NCBI RefSeq assembly: GCF_014202995.1
Contig: NZ_JACHIA010000009.1
Coordinates: 62,001 to 126,000 of the forward strand
Direction of reading: 5' to 3'
DNA: 64,000 bases
Source: Longimicrobium terrae
Lineage (GTDB): Bacteria; Gemmatimonadota; Gemmatimonadetes; Longimicrobiales; Longimicrobiaceae
Within the stretch, counting starts at the first letter, position 1, and every line of letters starts with the position of its first letter. Positions 52,415 to 60,780 of this stretch are shown piece by piece. The notes beneath the pieces were generated by a model that did not search any database, was not told the origin of the DNA, and was given only the letters and a program-made list of their open reading frames with translations. The position numbers and the translations under genes were made by a program.

Positions 52415-55400
52415 TCAGTCTCCCTGCAGGGCGGGCTCGCGGTCCTGCGCGGCCACTCTGCGCGGCTCGTGCGGCACCGGCTGGCCGTGCCCGCCATGGC
52501 CGTCGCCGTGCCCGCCGCCGTGCGACTTGGGCGTCCGCCCGAACAGGCCGAACACCTTCACCCGCATTGCGTCCAGCAATTCCCACACGGTGGGAATGAC
52601 AAGCAGCGTCAGCAGAGTGCTGGTGATGACGCCGCCGATGATGGCGATGCCCATGGGCGCCCGGAACTGCGCGCCCTCGCCGCGGCCCAGCGCCACGGGA
52701 AGCATTCCCGCGATCAGCGCGAATGTCGTCATCAGGATGGGGCGCAGGCGGATGGCGCCGGCCTCGATGAGCGCGTCGCGCGTGCTCATCCCCCCGTCCT
52801 TGCTCCACTTGGCGAAGTCGATGAGCAGAATGGCGTTCTTGGCCACGATCCCCATCAGCATGATGATGCCGATCATGCTCATCAGGTTCAGCGTGCTTCC
52901 CGCGATCTTCAGCCCCAGCACCACGCCCACGAGGGAGAGCGGGAGGGAAAGGAGGATGGCCAGCGGGTCCAGGAAGCTGCCGAACTGCACCACCAGGATC
53001 AGGTACATCAGCATCACCGCCACGCCCAGCGCGAACAGGATGCGGCCGAACACCTCCGTCTGGTCCTCGGTATCGCCGCCGAAGCTGAGCGCGTAGCCCT
53101 CCGGCATCCGCACGTCCTTGATGCGGTCCTGAATGCCGGCGACGACCTCCGACACGGGGCGGTCCTGCGTGTTGGCTTCGACGTTGATCACCCGCTCGCG
53201 GTCCAGGTGGTCAATCTGCGCCGGCCCCAGCTCGCGGCTGATGCTGGCCACCTGCCCCAGCGGCACGGTGACGGCCCCCGTGGGCCCGGCCAGCACCAGC
53301 GGAACGCGCTCCAGGTCCGCCGTTCGCTGCCGCGCCTCTTCGGTGAAGCGGATGTACACGTCGCGCGTTTCGCCCGACGGGTCCACCCAGTCGCCCGCGT
53401 CCACGCCGGCGAATGCGGGGCGCAGCGCCTGCGCGATCTGCGCCGCGGTCACGCCCAGGCTGCCGGCCAGGCCGCGGTTCACGTCCACGGTGAGCTCCGG
53501 CTTCTGCCCCTTGGTGGAGAGAGATACGTCCACCGCGCCGGGCACCTGCCGCACGCGCCCCTGCACGTCCTCGGCGATGCGGTTCAGCACGGCGATGTCC
53601 GGCCCCTGCAGCTGAATCATGATCTGCTTGGTGCCGCCGAAGTTGCCCGTGCCCAGCGCCGCCGTCGCCCCGCCGATGCGCTTGGCCTGCTCGCGCAGTT
53701 CGCTGGCGATGTCCTCCTGCCCGCGGTCGCGCTCCGCCTTGGGCGTCAGGCGGACGAAGACGCGCCCCTCGTCCACCGAGCCGCCGCGCCCGCCGACGGT
53801 GGTGTAGGTGTAGCGCACTTCCTTGATGCGGCGCGCCATGGCCGCCACTTCCTCGGCCTTGAGGCGTGTGTACTCCAGGCTGCTTCCCGGCGGCGTGTCG
53901 ATCTCCACCTCGAACTCCGACTGGTCGTCCTTGGGAAAGAACTCGGAGCCCAGCTTGCCGCCTTCCGGCGCGGCCTTGATGGCCAGGTACATCCCGAACA
54001 CGGTCAGCACGGTCACCAGGGTCTTTACCGCCCCGCCGCCCGCCCCGCGCGGAAAGCGCACGAAGGTCAGCACCATCACCGCGGCGAATACCACCGCCAT
54101 CACCGCGAGGAACGCCCACAACCCCTTGGCCGGCACCACCAGCGCGCCCACGAAGGTGCCGATGGCGATCAGGATCATCGACAGCGCGTTGTCCAGCGCC
54201 CACGCCACCACGTGCCGGTAGTCGTTGGCGCGGCGGTCAAACCAGGCGTTGAAGCGGTCCAGCCAGCGGGTGATCCACGCCTTTTCGTGCTCTTCGCGGT
54301 GCGGGTCCGGCCAGTAGGCCGACAGCATCGGGTCCAGCGAGAAGGAGACGAAGAGCGACACCAGCACCGAACAGGCGATGGTCAGCGCGAACGGGGCGAA
54401 CCACTGCTCCGCCAGCCCGCCCATGAAGGCGATGGGGACGAAGACGCAGACGATGGAGAACGTCGTGGCCGCCACGGCCATCCCGATCTCGTCGGTGCCG
54501 TCGTGCGCCGCGGTCATGTGGTCCTTCCCCATCTCCACATGCCGCACGATGTTTTCCCGGACGACGATGGCGTCGTCGATCAGAATGCCGATCGCCAGGG
54601 AAAGGCCCAGCAGCGACATGGTGTTCAGCGTAAAGCCGAACGCCCGCACCGCCACGAAGCTGGCCAGCACCGACACCGGCAGCGCCAGGCCGGTGATGAC
54701 CGTGGAGCGCCACGAGTTCAGGAAGAGGAAGACGACGAGCACCGTGAGCAGCGCGCCCTCGATCAGCGCCTCCTGCACGTTCTCCACGCTGTTGGCCACG
54801 CGGTCGCCGGAGTTGCGCACCACGTCCAGCTTTACGCCCGCCGGCAGCTTCTTCTGCAGTTCATCCACCCGCTCGATGACCGTGCCGGCCACCGCCGTGG
54901 TGGAAAAGTTCTGCGACTTCACCACGTCGATGCCCACCGCCGGCTGCCCGTTGAACAGCGCCAGCGAGCGCGGCTCCTCCGTGCCGTCGGTCACCGTCGC
55001 CACTTCCGACAGGCGGACGGGAACGCCGTTGCGCGACGCCACCACGAGGGAGGCGAACTCCGCGGGAGAGCGCAGGCGCCCGCGCAGGCGGATCGTCCGT
55101 TCCTCCAGCGCCTCGTTCAGCCGGCCCACCGGAACGGCCAGGTTCTGCGTCTGCAGCGCGCCCAGCACCTGCGGCATGCTGAGCCCCGCGGCCTGCAGGC
55201 GCGTGGGATCAACCCGCACGCTCAGCTCGCGCTCCACGCCGCCGGCCACCTGCACCTCGGCCACGCCGGCGATGCCGCGCAGGTCGCGGGTGATGCCCGG
55301 GTCGGCGATGCGCGTAAGGTCCGCCGGCGACATCGTCTTGCTCGACAGCGTGAGCGACACGATGGGCTGGTCGTTGGGGTCGAACCGCGCCAGGATCGGC

Positions 55401-55774
55401 TCTTCCATTTCCAGCGGCAGGTCGCCGCGGATCTGGCTGATGGCGTCGCGGATGTCCTGCGACGCCTGCTGCGGATCGGTCCCGTAGACGAAGATGGCCT
55501 GGATGGAGGCAAAGCCGTCCAGCGCGCTGCTCTGGATCTTGTCGATGCCGCTGAGCCCCGCGATCGCCTCCTCGATGGGATCCACGACCTCGCGCTCCAC
55601 GATGTCGGGCGAGGCGCCGGGATAGGGGACGGAGACGAAGATGAAGGGCGCGTCCACCTCCGGAAATTCGTCCGTGTCCAGGCTGAGCAGGCTGAAGATG
55701 CCGAACACCACGAGCGCCAGCATGGTCACCACGGTGACCACGGGCCGCTTGATGGCGAAATCGGAGATGAACAT
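52415..55774 (-). CDS. RND efflux transporter permease (HAE1/AcrB-like)
   Basis: A 1119-residue inner-membrane pump. Its start, MFISDFAIKRPVVTVVTMLA, is typical. The two RND repeats are complete: IGILIDDAIVVRENIVRHVE contains the TM4 Asp pair (DD) for proton relay, and the second half has the LYLILVVQFGSF region and MLMGIVAKNAILLIDFAKWS. It lacks the charge pattern expected of CzcA heavy-metal pumps, so HAE1 drug-type transport is likelier. The last 35 residues are unusual: SHGGGHGDGHGGHGQPVPHE, a cytoplasmic His/Gly tail. ATG at 55774, 14 bases after the adaptor gene. Confidence 0.93.
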   Translation of the reverse strand: MFISDFAIKRPVVTVVTMLALVVFGIFSLLSLDTDEFPEVDAPFIFVSVPYPGASPDIVEREVVDPIEEAIAGLSGIDKIQSSALDGFASIQAIFVYGTDPQQASQDIRDAISQIRGDLPLEMEEPILARFDPNDQPIVSLTLSSKTMSPADLTRIADPGITRDLRGIAGVAEVQVAGGVERELSVRVDPTRLQAAGLSMPQVLGALQTQNLAVPVGRLNEALEERTIRLRGRLRSPAEFASLVVASRNGVPVRLSEVATVTDGTEEPRSLALFNGQPAVGIDVVKSQNFSTTAVAGTVIERVDELQKKLPAGVKLDVVRNSGDRVANSVENVQEALIEGALLTVLVVFLFLNSWRSTVITGLALPVSVLASFVAVRAFGFTLNTMSLLGLSLAIGILIDDAIVVRENIVRHVEMGKDHMTAAHDGTDEIGMAVAATTFSIVCVFVPIAFMGGLAEQWFAPFALTIACSVLVSLFVSFSLDPMLSAYWPDPHREEHEKAWITRWLDRFNAWFDRRANDYRHVVAWALDNALSMILIAIGTFVGALVVPAKGLWAFLAVMAVVFAAVMVLTFVRFPRGAGGGAVKTLVTVLTVFGMYLAIKAAPEGGKLGSEFFPKDDQSEFEVEIDTPPGSSLEYTRLKAEEVAAMARRIKEVRYTYTTVGGRGGSVDEGRVFVRLTPKAERDRGQEDIASELREQAKRIGGATAALGTGNFGGTKQIMIQLQGPDIAVLNRIAEDVQGRVRQVPGAVDVSLSTKGQKPELTVDVNRGLAGSLGVTAAQIAQALRPAFAGVDAGDWVDPSGETRDVYIRFTEEARQRTADLERVPLVLAGPTGAVTVPLGQVASISRELGPAQIDHLDRERVINVEANTQDRPVSEVVAGIQDRIKDVRMPEGYALSFGGDTEDQTEVFGRILFALGVAVMLMYLILVVQFGSFLDPLAILLSLPLSLVGVVLGLKIAGSTLNLMSMIGIIMLMGIVAKNAILLIDFAKWSKDGGMSTRDALIEAGAIRLRPILMTTFALIAGMLPVALGRGEGAQFRAPMGIAIIGGVITSTLLTLLVIPTVWELLDAMRVKVFGLFGRTPKSHGGGHGDGHGGHGQPVPHEPRRVAAQDREPALQGD

Positions 55775-55788
55775 GGTCGCTTTCTCCT

Positions 55789-56907
55789 TTACCGGGCCGC
55801 CGGCGCGGCGGCCGATGCGGCGCGCACCGTTACGCGGGTACCGGGCGAAGTGCCCAGCGCCGCGCCGGTCAGCAGCGTGTCACCGGCGTTCACGCCGGAG
55901 GTGATCTCCACCCGGTCCGTTTCCGACATCCGCACGCCCAGGGTGACCGGGACGCGCTCCACCTTGCCGCCCGCCAGCCGCAGGACGGCCGGCTGCACGC
56001 CGCGCTCGTCCACGGCCGACGCGGGCACCAGAATTCCCTGCCGCGCCTCGGCCTCCACGCGGCCCTCGGCGAACAGCCCCGACACCAGCGTGCCGCCGTT
56101 GTTGGGAATGCTGACGTAGATGGGCACCATGCGCGTGACCGGGTCCGCCGCCGGATTGACTCGCGACACCGTGCCGCTGAAGGTCTGCCCGGGGTAGCCG
56201 GTGACGGTGAAGCGCACCGCCGCGCCCGGCCGCACCTGCCCCAGGTCCGACGCCGGCACGTTGCCCTCCAGCCGCATGCTGCCCGGATCGACGACGGTGA
56301 ACAGCGCCGCGCCGGGCGCCACCACGTCGCCCGCGCTCACCGGGCGGTCGCTCACGATGCCGCTGATGGGCGAGCGCACGGTGGTCTTGGACGCCTGCTT
56401 GCTCACGCCCGACTGCTGCGCGCGCGCCGCCGCCAGCTGCGACTGCGCCGCGGCCAGCTGGTTGCGCGCCGTTTCCAGGTCGCGGTCGGCCACGGCGCCC
56501 GCGGCGTTCAGCGACTGGTTGCGCTCCACGTTGCGCGCGGCGATGGCAACGGCCTGCTCCGCGGAACGGACGGCGGAGGCGGCGGAGATCCCCTGCGCGC
56601 CCACCGCCGGGTCGTCGATGCGCGCCAGCACCTGCCCGGAGCGCACGGCCTGGCCCTTTTCCGCCAGCACCGCGACCACGGCGCCGCCGGCTTCCGCCCG
56701 CACCTGCGCCTCGCGGTCCGCCGCCAGCGTGCCGCTGATCACCGGCCCGGTCGTAATCTGCTCGGTGACGATCTGCACCACGCTTTCCGGGCCCAGAACG
56801 ACCGCTTCTTCCTTCTTGGCCGCGCCCTCGGCGGCCTCGCCGTTCTGCCCGCAGGCGGCCAGCGCCAGCGCCAGCGCGGCCACCCCCATCGATCTCGACT
56901 TCATCAT
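55789..56907 (-). CDS. RND periplasmic adaptor (membrane-fusion protein)
   Basis: A 372-residue adaptor lipoprotein (ALALALAAC, Cys19). Domain order fits HlyD/AcrA: QVRAEAGGAVVAVLAEKGQAV (lipoyl half), a helical hairpin with AARNVERNQSLNAAGAVADR and AAQSQLAAARAQQSG, KTTVRSPISGIVSDRPVSAG (second lipoyl half), and beta-barrel PGAALFTVVDPGSMRLEGNV. The membrane-proximal end is LAGGKVERVPVTLGVR. It links the pump to TolC. The ATG at 56907 overlaps the TolC stop (ATGATGA), and the pump gene follows 14 bases later. Confidence 0.92.
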   Translation of the reverse strand: MMKSRSMGVAALALALAACGQNGEAAEGAAKKEEAVVLGPESVVQIVTEQITTGPVISGTLAADREAQVRAEAGGAVVAVLAEKGQAVRSGQVLARIDDPAVGAQGISAASAVRSAEQAVAIAARNVERNQSLNAAGAVADRDLETARNQLAAAQSQLAAARAQQSGVSKQASKTTVRSPISGIVSDRPVSAGDVVAPGAALFTVVDPGSMRLEGNVPASDLGQVRPGAAVRFTVTGYPGQTFSGTVSRVNPAADPVTRMVPIYVSIPNNGGTLVSGLFAEGRVEAEARQGILVPASAVDERGVQPAVLRLAGGKVERVPVTLGVRMSETDRVEITSGVNAGDTLLTGAALGTSPGTRVTVRAASAAAPAAR

Positions 56908-58547
56908 TGCACTCCGCCGGTGAACGCGTTTGCCTGGCTTGCCGCCGAGCCCTGCTGCTGCGGGCGGGCCGGCGTGGTCTGCTGCTGTTGCATCTGCTGC
57001 TGCGGGGACTGCCCGGTCTGCCCGGTGCCCAGCGGCAGAAAGGGGAGCAGGGCGGCGCGGGCCTGCGCGATCTGCAGGTCGCGGGCGGCCACGGCGCGGT
57101 TGGCCTGCGCCTGCTGAAGCAGAATGCGGCTGTCCGCCAGCTCCACCTGCGTGCTGATCCCCTCGCGGTAGCGAACTTCCGCGATACTGTACGCCCGGGC
57201 GGCCTGCTCCACCGTGCCCGCGCTGGCCTGGTACTGCGCGCGCGCCTGTTCCAGCCGCTCCAGGGCGTTGCGCGTGTCCAGCCGCGCCGCGTCCTGCACC
57301 TGCCGCAGCCGCGCGCGCGATTCAAGCAGGTTGGCCTCGGCCACCAGCTCGTCGCCGCGGATGCGCCCGCCGGTAAAGATGGGAATGGTCAGCCCGGCGC
57401 CCACCGTCCAGTTGCTGCGAAAGTCGCCCAGGCTGGGAAAGGCGCCCGTGGGATACGCCACCCGCCCGTACTGCGAGGTGACGGCAATCGTGGGCAGCCG
57501 CTGCGACCGCGCGATGCGCAGCGCGCTTTCCTGCGTGCTCACGGCGGTAATGGCCTGCTGCACCGGGGCGCGGTTTTCCACCGTGGTGTCGCCCAGCAGC
57601 GCCTCGTCGGCCGCGAAGCGCGCGACGGGAACGGCGCGCGAATCGTCCAGCGGCGAGGTCAGCGCCAGCGATGCGCCGGCCGGCAGATCCAGCAGCAGCG
57701 CCAGCCGGCTGTACGCGAGGTCCCGATCTGCGCGCCTCTGAATGACAAGAGGAAGCTGGTTGTCGCGCTGTACCTGCGCCCGCAGCAGCTCGAACTCCGG
57801 CGTGTTACCCACCTGCCGCGCCAGCCGCGTCTGCTGCAGCGTCGTTTCGGACTGCTGCAGCGTGGCCTCGGCGATGGTCACCAGACGGTCCGACAAAGCC
57901 GCGTCGTAGTACGCCTGGGTGACGTCCAGGGCCAGCTGCGCGCGCTGGGCGTTCAGTTCGATGGCGGCCCGGGCGCGCCCCGCGTCGGCGATGCGGTTGG
58001 TGGCCGCCGTGCGCCCGCCGTTGAAGATGGACTGGCTGAAGCTGAGCCCCAGCTGCCACGTGTTCTCGCGGCCGAAGGGAAGGTCGCTGAACGCGGCGAA
58101 CGGATTGGAGTTCTGCGCGCAGTTCACCGCCGCCTCCAGCGAATCCAGCCGCTCCGCCACGGGAAGCGAGGGATTGGGGGCGAAGCGTCCGCACGCAGGC
58201 GCCGGCGCGGTGGTGGTGTCGCTCCCTCCGCCGCCGCCCAGCGACTGGAACTCGGAGGCCAGGGCGCGGCTGTAGTTGAGCGAGCCGTTCAGCTGCGGAA
58301 GCCGCTCGCTGCGGGCGCGCAGCACGTCGCCGCGGGCGCGGGTCACCCCGGCGCGGGCGATCTGCACGGTTTCGCTGGCGTCCTCGGCCAGGCGCAGCGC
58401 CTCGTCCAGCGTCAGCGGGCGCGCGCCGGGGGCGGGCGACGAGACGGTGACGGCGGGCTGCTGCGCGGCCGCGGGAAGGGCGGCCAGCAGCGCCCCCAGC
58501 AGGGCGGCGCCGCGGGCGAACCGGCCGCGCCGGTGAAAAGCAGACAT
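56904..58547 (-). CDS. TolC-family outer membrane efflux protein
   Basis: A 547-residue outer-membrane channel. Signal GAALLGALLAALPAAAQ is followed by the repeated TolC domain. LTLDEALRLAEDASETVQIA and ARGDVLRARSERLPQLNG open repeat one; QLALDVTQAYYDAALSDRLV, ARQVGNTPEFELLRAQVQRD and WTVGAGLTIPIFTGGRIRGD carry repeat two. RVYREG-like EVRYREGISTQVELADSRIL closes it. A Gln-rich tail (QSPQQQMQQQQTTPARPQQQ) is disordered. ATG at 58547 gives the complete signal peptide, 34 bases after the TetR gene. It completes the tripartite pump. Confidence 0.92.
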   Translation of the reverse strand: MSAFHRRGRFARGAALLGALLAALPAAAQQPAVTVSSPAPGARPLTLDEALRLAEDASETVQIARAGVTRARGDVLRARSERLPQLNGSLNYSRALASEFQSLGGGGGSDTTTAPAPACGRFAPNPSLPVAERLDSLEAAVNCAQNSNPFAAFSDLPFGRENTWQLGLSFSQSIFNGGRTAATNRIADAGRARAAIELNAQRAQLALDVTQAYYDAALSDRLVTIAEATLQQSETTLQQTRLARQVGNTPEFELLRAQVQRDNQLPLVIQRRADRDLAYSRLALLLDLPAGASLALTSPLDDSRAVPVARFAADEALLGDTTVENRAPVQQAITAVSTQESALRIARSQRLPTIAVTSQYGRVAYPTGAFPSLGDFRSNWTVGAGLTIPIFTGGRIRGDELVAEANLLESRARLRQVQDAARLDTRNALERLEQARAQYQASAGTVEQAARAYSIAEVRYREGISTQVELADSRILLQQAQANRAVAARDLQIAQARAALLPFLPLGTGQTGQSPQQQMQQQQTTPARPQQQGSAASQANAFTGGVQ

Positions 58548-58581
58548 GGGGTTCAGTTGAGGGGGGAGCTGCGTACCAACG

Positions 58582-59202
58582 TCAGGAAAACGGTCCCGCC
58601 ACTTCGTCCGGCGTTCCGGCCGGGGATGCGGCATCGGGTTCGGCTCCGATGGCCCGCAGAAACAGTTCAAGGTACTTCGCGGGCGCGTCCGCTTCGCCGT
58701 ACGGGTAGCGGTCGGGGATCATGTCGCGCCCCATGGCGTCGGCAAAGAGTGACCCCATGAGCATGGCGGTGGCGGCGTACGTATCCACATCCGCCCGGAT
58801 CATCCCCGCCTGGCTGAGCCGCTCCATGTACGCGTGCAGCTCCGTGTGCGAACGCCGCGGGTTTTCCGCCGTGTGCCGCATCAGCTCGGGGTTGCGCTCC
58901 ATCTCCCCCATGCTGGTGCGGATGAGCGCCGCGTTGCGCCGCAGTCCCGCATGCTGCATCCGCGCCCAGGCCAGCAGTTCCGCCGCGGGGTCGCGCGGCT
59001 CCGCGGGAAGGGGCGCACCCGGCCGCGGCGCGCCGCCGGAAATGGCCTCGTTCAGCAGCGCCGCCTTGCTGCCGAAGTGGCGGAACAGCGTGATCTCGTT
59101 GACTCCGGCCTCGGCGGCGATGCGGCGGGTGGTGGCCCCGCGCGATCCGCATCCCTCAAACACCCGCAGAGCGGCCTGAAGCAGCTTGTCTCGTACATCC
59201 AT
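58582..59202 (-). CDS. TetR/AcrR-family repressor of the efflux operon
   Basis: A 206-residue TetR-type regulator. The N-terminal HTH is LLQAALRVFEGCGSRGATTR, then RIAAEAGVNEITLFRHFGSK, with the tyrosine of YHHF replaced by Leu-Phe-Arg. The C-terminal ligand domain is helical (LLAWARMQHAGLRRNAALIR, TYAATAMLMGSLFADAMGRD, AKYLELFLRAIG). It is the first gene of the tetR-tolC-adaptor-pump unit, and a perfect 9+9 palindrome lies just upstream of its ATG at 59202. Autoregulated repression of the pump genes, released by a pump substrate, is the expected scheme for this arrangement. Confidence 0.9.
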   Translation of the reverse strand: MDVRDKLLQAALRVFEGCGSRGATTRRIAAEAGVNEITLFRHFGSKAALLNEAISGGAPRPGAPLPAEPRDPAAELLAWARMQHAGLRRNAALIRTSMGEMERNPELMRHTAENPRRSHTELHAYMERLSQAGMIRADVDTYAATAMLMGSLFADAMGRDMIPDRYPYGEADAPAKYLELFLRAIGAEPDAASPAGTPDEVAGPFS

Positions 59203-59228
59203 GGCGGCAACCTACCCGCGGCGGACGA

Positions 59229-59250
59229 TGCAAGCAAGTGGTTGCTTGCA
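59229..59250. promoter_or_regulatory. Palindromic operator upstream of tetR
   Basis: TGCAAGCAA and TTGCTTGCA are perfect 9-bp arms around GTGG, 27 bases before the TetR start codon and 15 bases past the stop of the MarR-type gene. Size and symmetry fit a TetR dimer site. Confidence 0.75.
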
Positions 59251-59265
59251 TGCGTTCCGTGATCG

Positions 59266-59754
59266 TTACACGCCGGGGCCGGCCGTCTCCGTCGGGGTGC
59301 GCGCCTCCGCGGCGAGCAGAGCGTGCCAGCGGTCGATCAGCGCGTCACAATCGGTGATCAGCAGCCGGTGAAAGCGCTCCGCTTCGGCCACGCGCACACG
59401 GCCGGCGGGGTCCGGAAGCCGTTCACGCGCGTCGGCGAATGCGTTCGCCATGTCGCGCCAGCGGCTCTGCGCCACCCGCAGCATGCGCTCCCACGGATCG
59501 TCTTCCACGCGGTAGAAGTCGCGCCGGTCGCCCAGCACGCTCACGCGCTGAATCATCCCGAACTGCTCCAGCATGCGCGCGTTGGTGCTCACGGACGCCT
59601 TGCTGGCCTGCAGGTGCTCGGCGAGTTCTTCCAGCGAGTACGTCTGGTCGCTCGCCAGCAGGTAGCCGAAGATGCGGCCCGCGATGCGCGGCATTCCCTC
59701 TTTTTCGCAGATCAGCGCCATCCGCTCGACGAACTGGAGCACCGTCTGCTGCAT
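59266..59754 (-). CDS. MarR/GbsR-family transcriptional regulator
   Basis: A 162-residue winged-helix regulator with the GbsR-type N-terminus: FVERMALICEKEGMPRIAGR, then IFGYLLASDQTYSLEELAEH and LQASKASVSTNARMLEQFGM (recognition helix). RVSVLGDRRDFYRVEDDPWE (wing and following helix) and a C-terminal dimerisation helix end the protein. GbsR-like proteins sense choline-type or other small ligands, or control transporters. It lies directly upstream of tetR on the same strand (63 bases), so it may share control of the pump. ATG at 59754 lies about 45 bases from the nearest arm of the palindromic site. Confidence 0.87.
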   Translation of the reverse strand: MQQTVLQFVERMALICEKEGMPRIAGRIFGYLLASDQTYSLEELAEHLQASKASVSTNARMLEQFGMIQRVSVLGDRRDFYRVEDDPWERMLRVAQSRWRDMANAFADARERLPDPAGRVRVAEAERFHRLLITDCDALIDRWHALLAAEARTPTETAGPGV

Positions 59755-59797
59755 CTCATCCCGGGTGTGTGAGCCACGGACCCGCGGACTGCGTTTG

Positions 59798-59860
59798 ATC
59801 CGTTCAATCAGCAGTGAACAAGGTATACCGTTCTCTTCATTCAGTCAATATTGAACGGAT
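59798..59860 (-). promoter_or_regulatory. Promoter and nested palindromes of the MarR/GbsR gene
   Basis: Minus-strand TTGACT (59848-59843), 15 bases, TATACC (59827-59822) fits a promoter. A perfect palindrome TCAATATTGA (59845-59854) overlaps the -35. Inverted arms ATCCGTTCAAT (59798-59808) and ATTGAACGGAT (59850-59860) bracket the promoter, and GTTCA/TGAAC (59802-59819) lies inside. The layout suits autorepression. Confidence 0.6.
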
Positions 59861-60780
59861 TGAAAACACGTGTTTCCACGATCGTCTCGCGACTGGATTG
59901 AGAGCGCGGAATCTGTCGGCGCGCGCACGGTTCGGGATGGGTCAGCTGACCCGGTTCCGGTTCGATGGATGGTTTTCCATCGGCAGAGCGCCGCAGTTCG
60001 CCACCCTTTGCCTCCGACTCCGTCGAACGCGGCCTGCACACGTCTGACGGATGGCAGCCGCGATTTGTATCGCCCGGATCAAACGCAGCTGTCTGCACAC
60101 GTCTGACGGACGCGACATGCACCATCCGGATCAAGTGCTTCCTGCGCCTCGTCGTCAGGATGGCGCCCGTTTGAGCCGTGGCAGCGGCTTGCAAACGCCT
60201 GCGCCACAAGGCGTCATCCTGAGGGAGCGTGCGCCGCCCCTTCTGCCGCGCTGGATCCTGCGCGACCGAAGGATCTACTTTCCGCCGAGCCAACGTCGCG
60301 ACACTCACGCCTGTTCTCGCGGGGACAGCAGATCCTTCGTCGGCGCCAGACTGTGGAGTGGAGGCAGGTACCTTCGGCGCCTCCTCAGGATGACGCCTCG
60401 CGGCGCGTAAGTCATTGCGCGTCAGGTACGTGCGCCCATCACAGCTTATCCCAAGGCCTCGTTCTCGAGGGAGCTTGCGGCGAGCGGGGCACGCCTGTCA
60501 TTCGCCATTACGCGAACGGGACGCGCCGGATCCGCCGGCCACGCACATCGACCGTGATCGCCCGGCCGCCGTTCATCCACCGGGGCACCTGGACGGGCGG
60601 AGCGCGTGTCACCGCGGTGCTCCCGGTGTGCACCGCGGGAACTCCCGGCGCCCGGCGCCGTACGGGTTCAGGCACGGCGGCAGGATGAGGCGCGCGGGGC
60701 AGCCTTGGGCAATCCTGATGCGTGGCCGTGATTTTGCCGGGGCGCGCCGTCTTGCGCCCCTGAACCCGAGACCCCGAGCC
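59861..60780. repeat. Long spacer with direct repeats and CGAAGGATCT-family copies
   Basis: About 920 bases without a supported gene. CACACGTCTGACGGA repeats lie at 60037-60050 and 60095-60109, each followed by a CCGGATCAA. Facing TCATCCTGAG/CGAAGGATCT members lie at 60211-60300 and 60325-60395. The rest up to the kinase start is unassigned; an open upstream extension of the kinase frame (from 60415) lacks protein-like composition and is not annotated. Confidence 0.6.

Noticed and set aside
52469-56119. A 1216-codon plus-strand open frame
   Set aside because: It is the exact complement of the RND pump gene, which has clear family motifs; the plus-strand product has no recognisable domain and an extreme His/Arg/Gln composition.
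60415-60780. Longer N-terminus for the histidine kinase
   Set aside because: The upstream codons run through repeat DNA and give a Pro/Arg/His-rich, domain-free sequence; the PAS domain begins shortly after GTG 60781.
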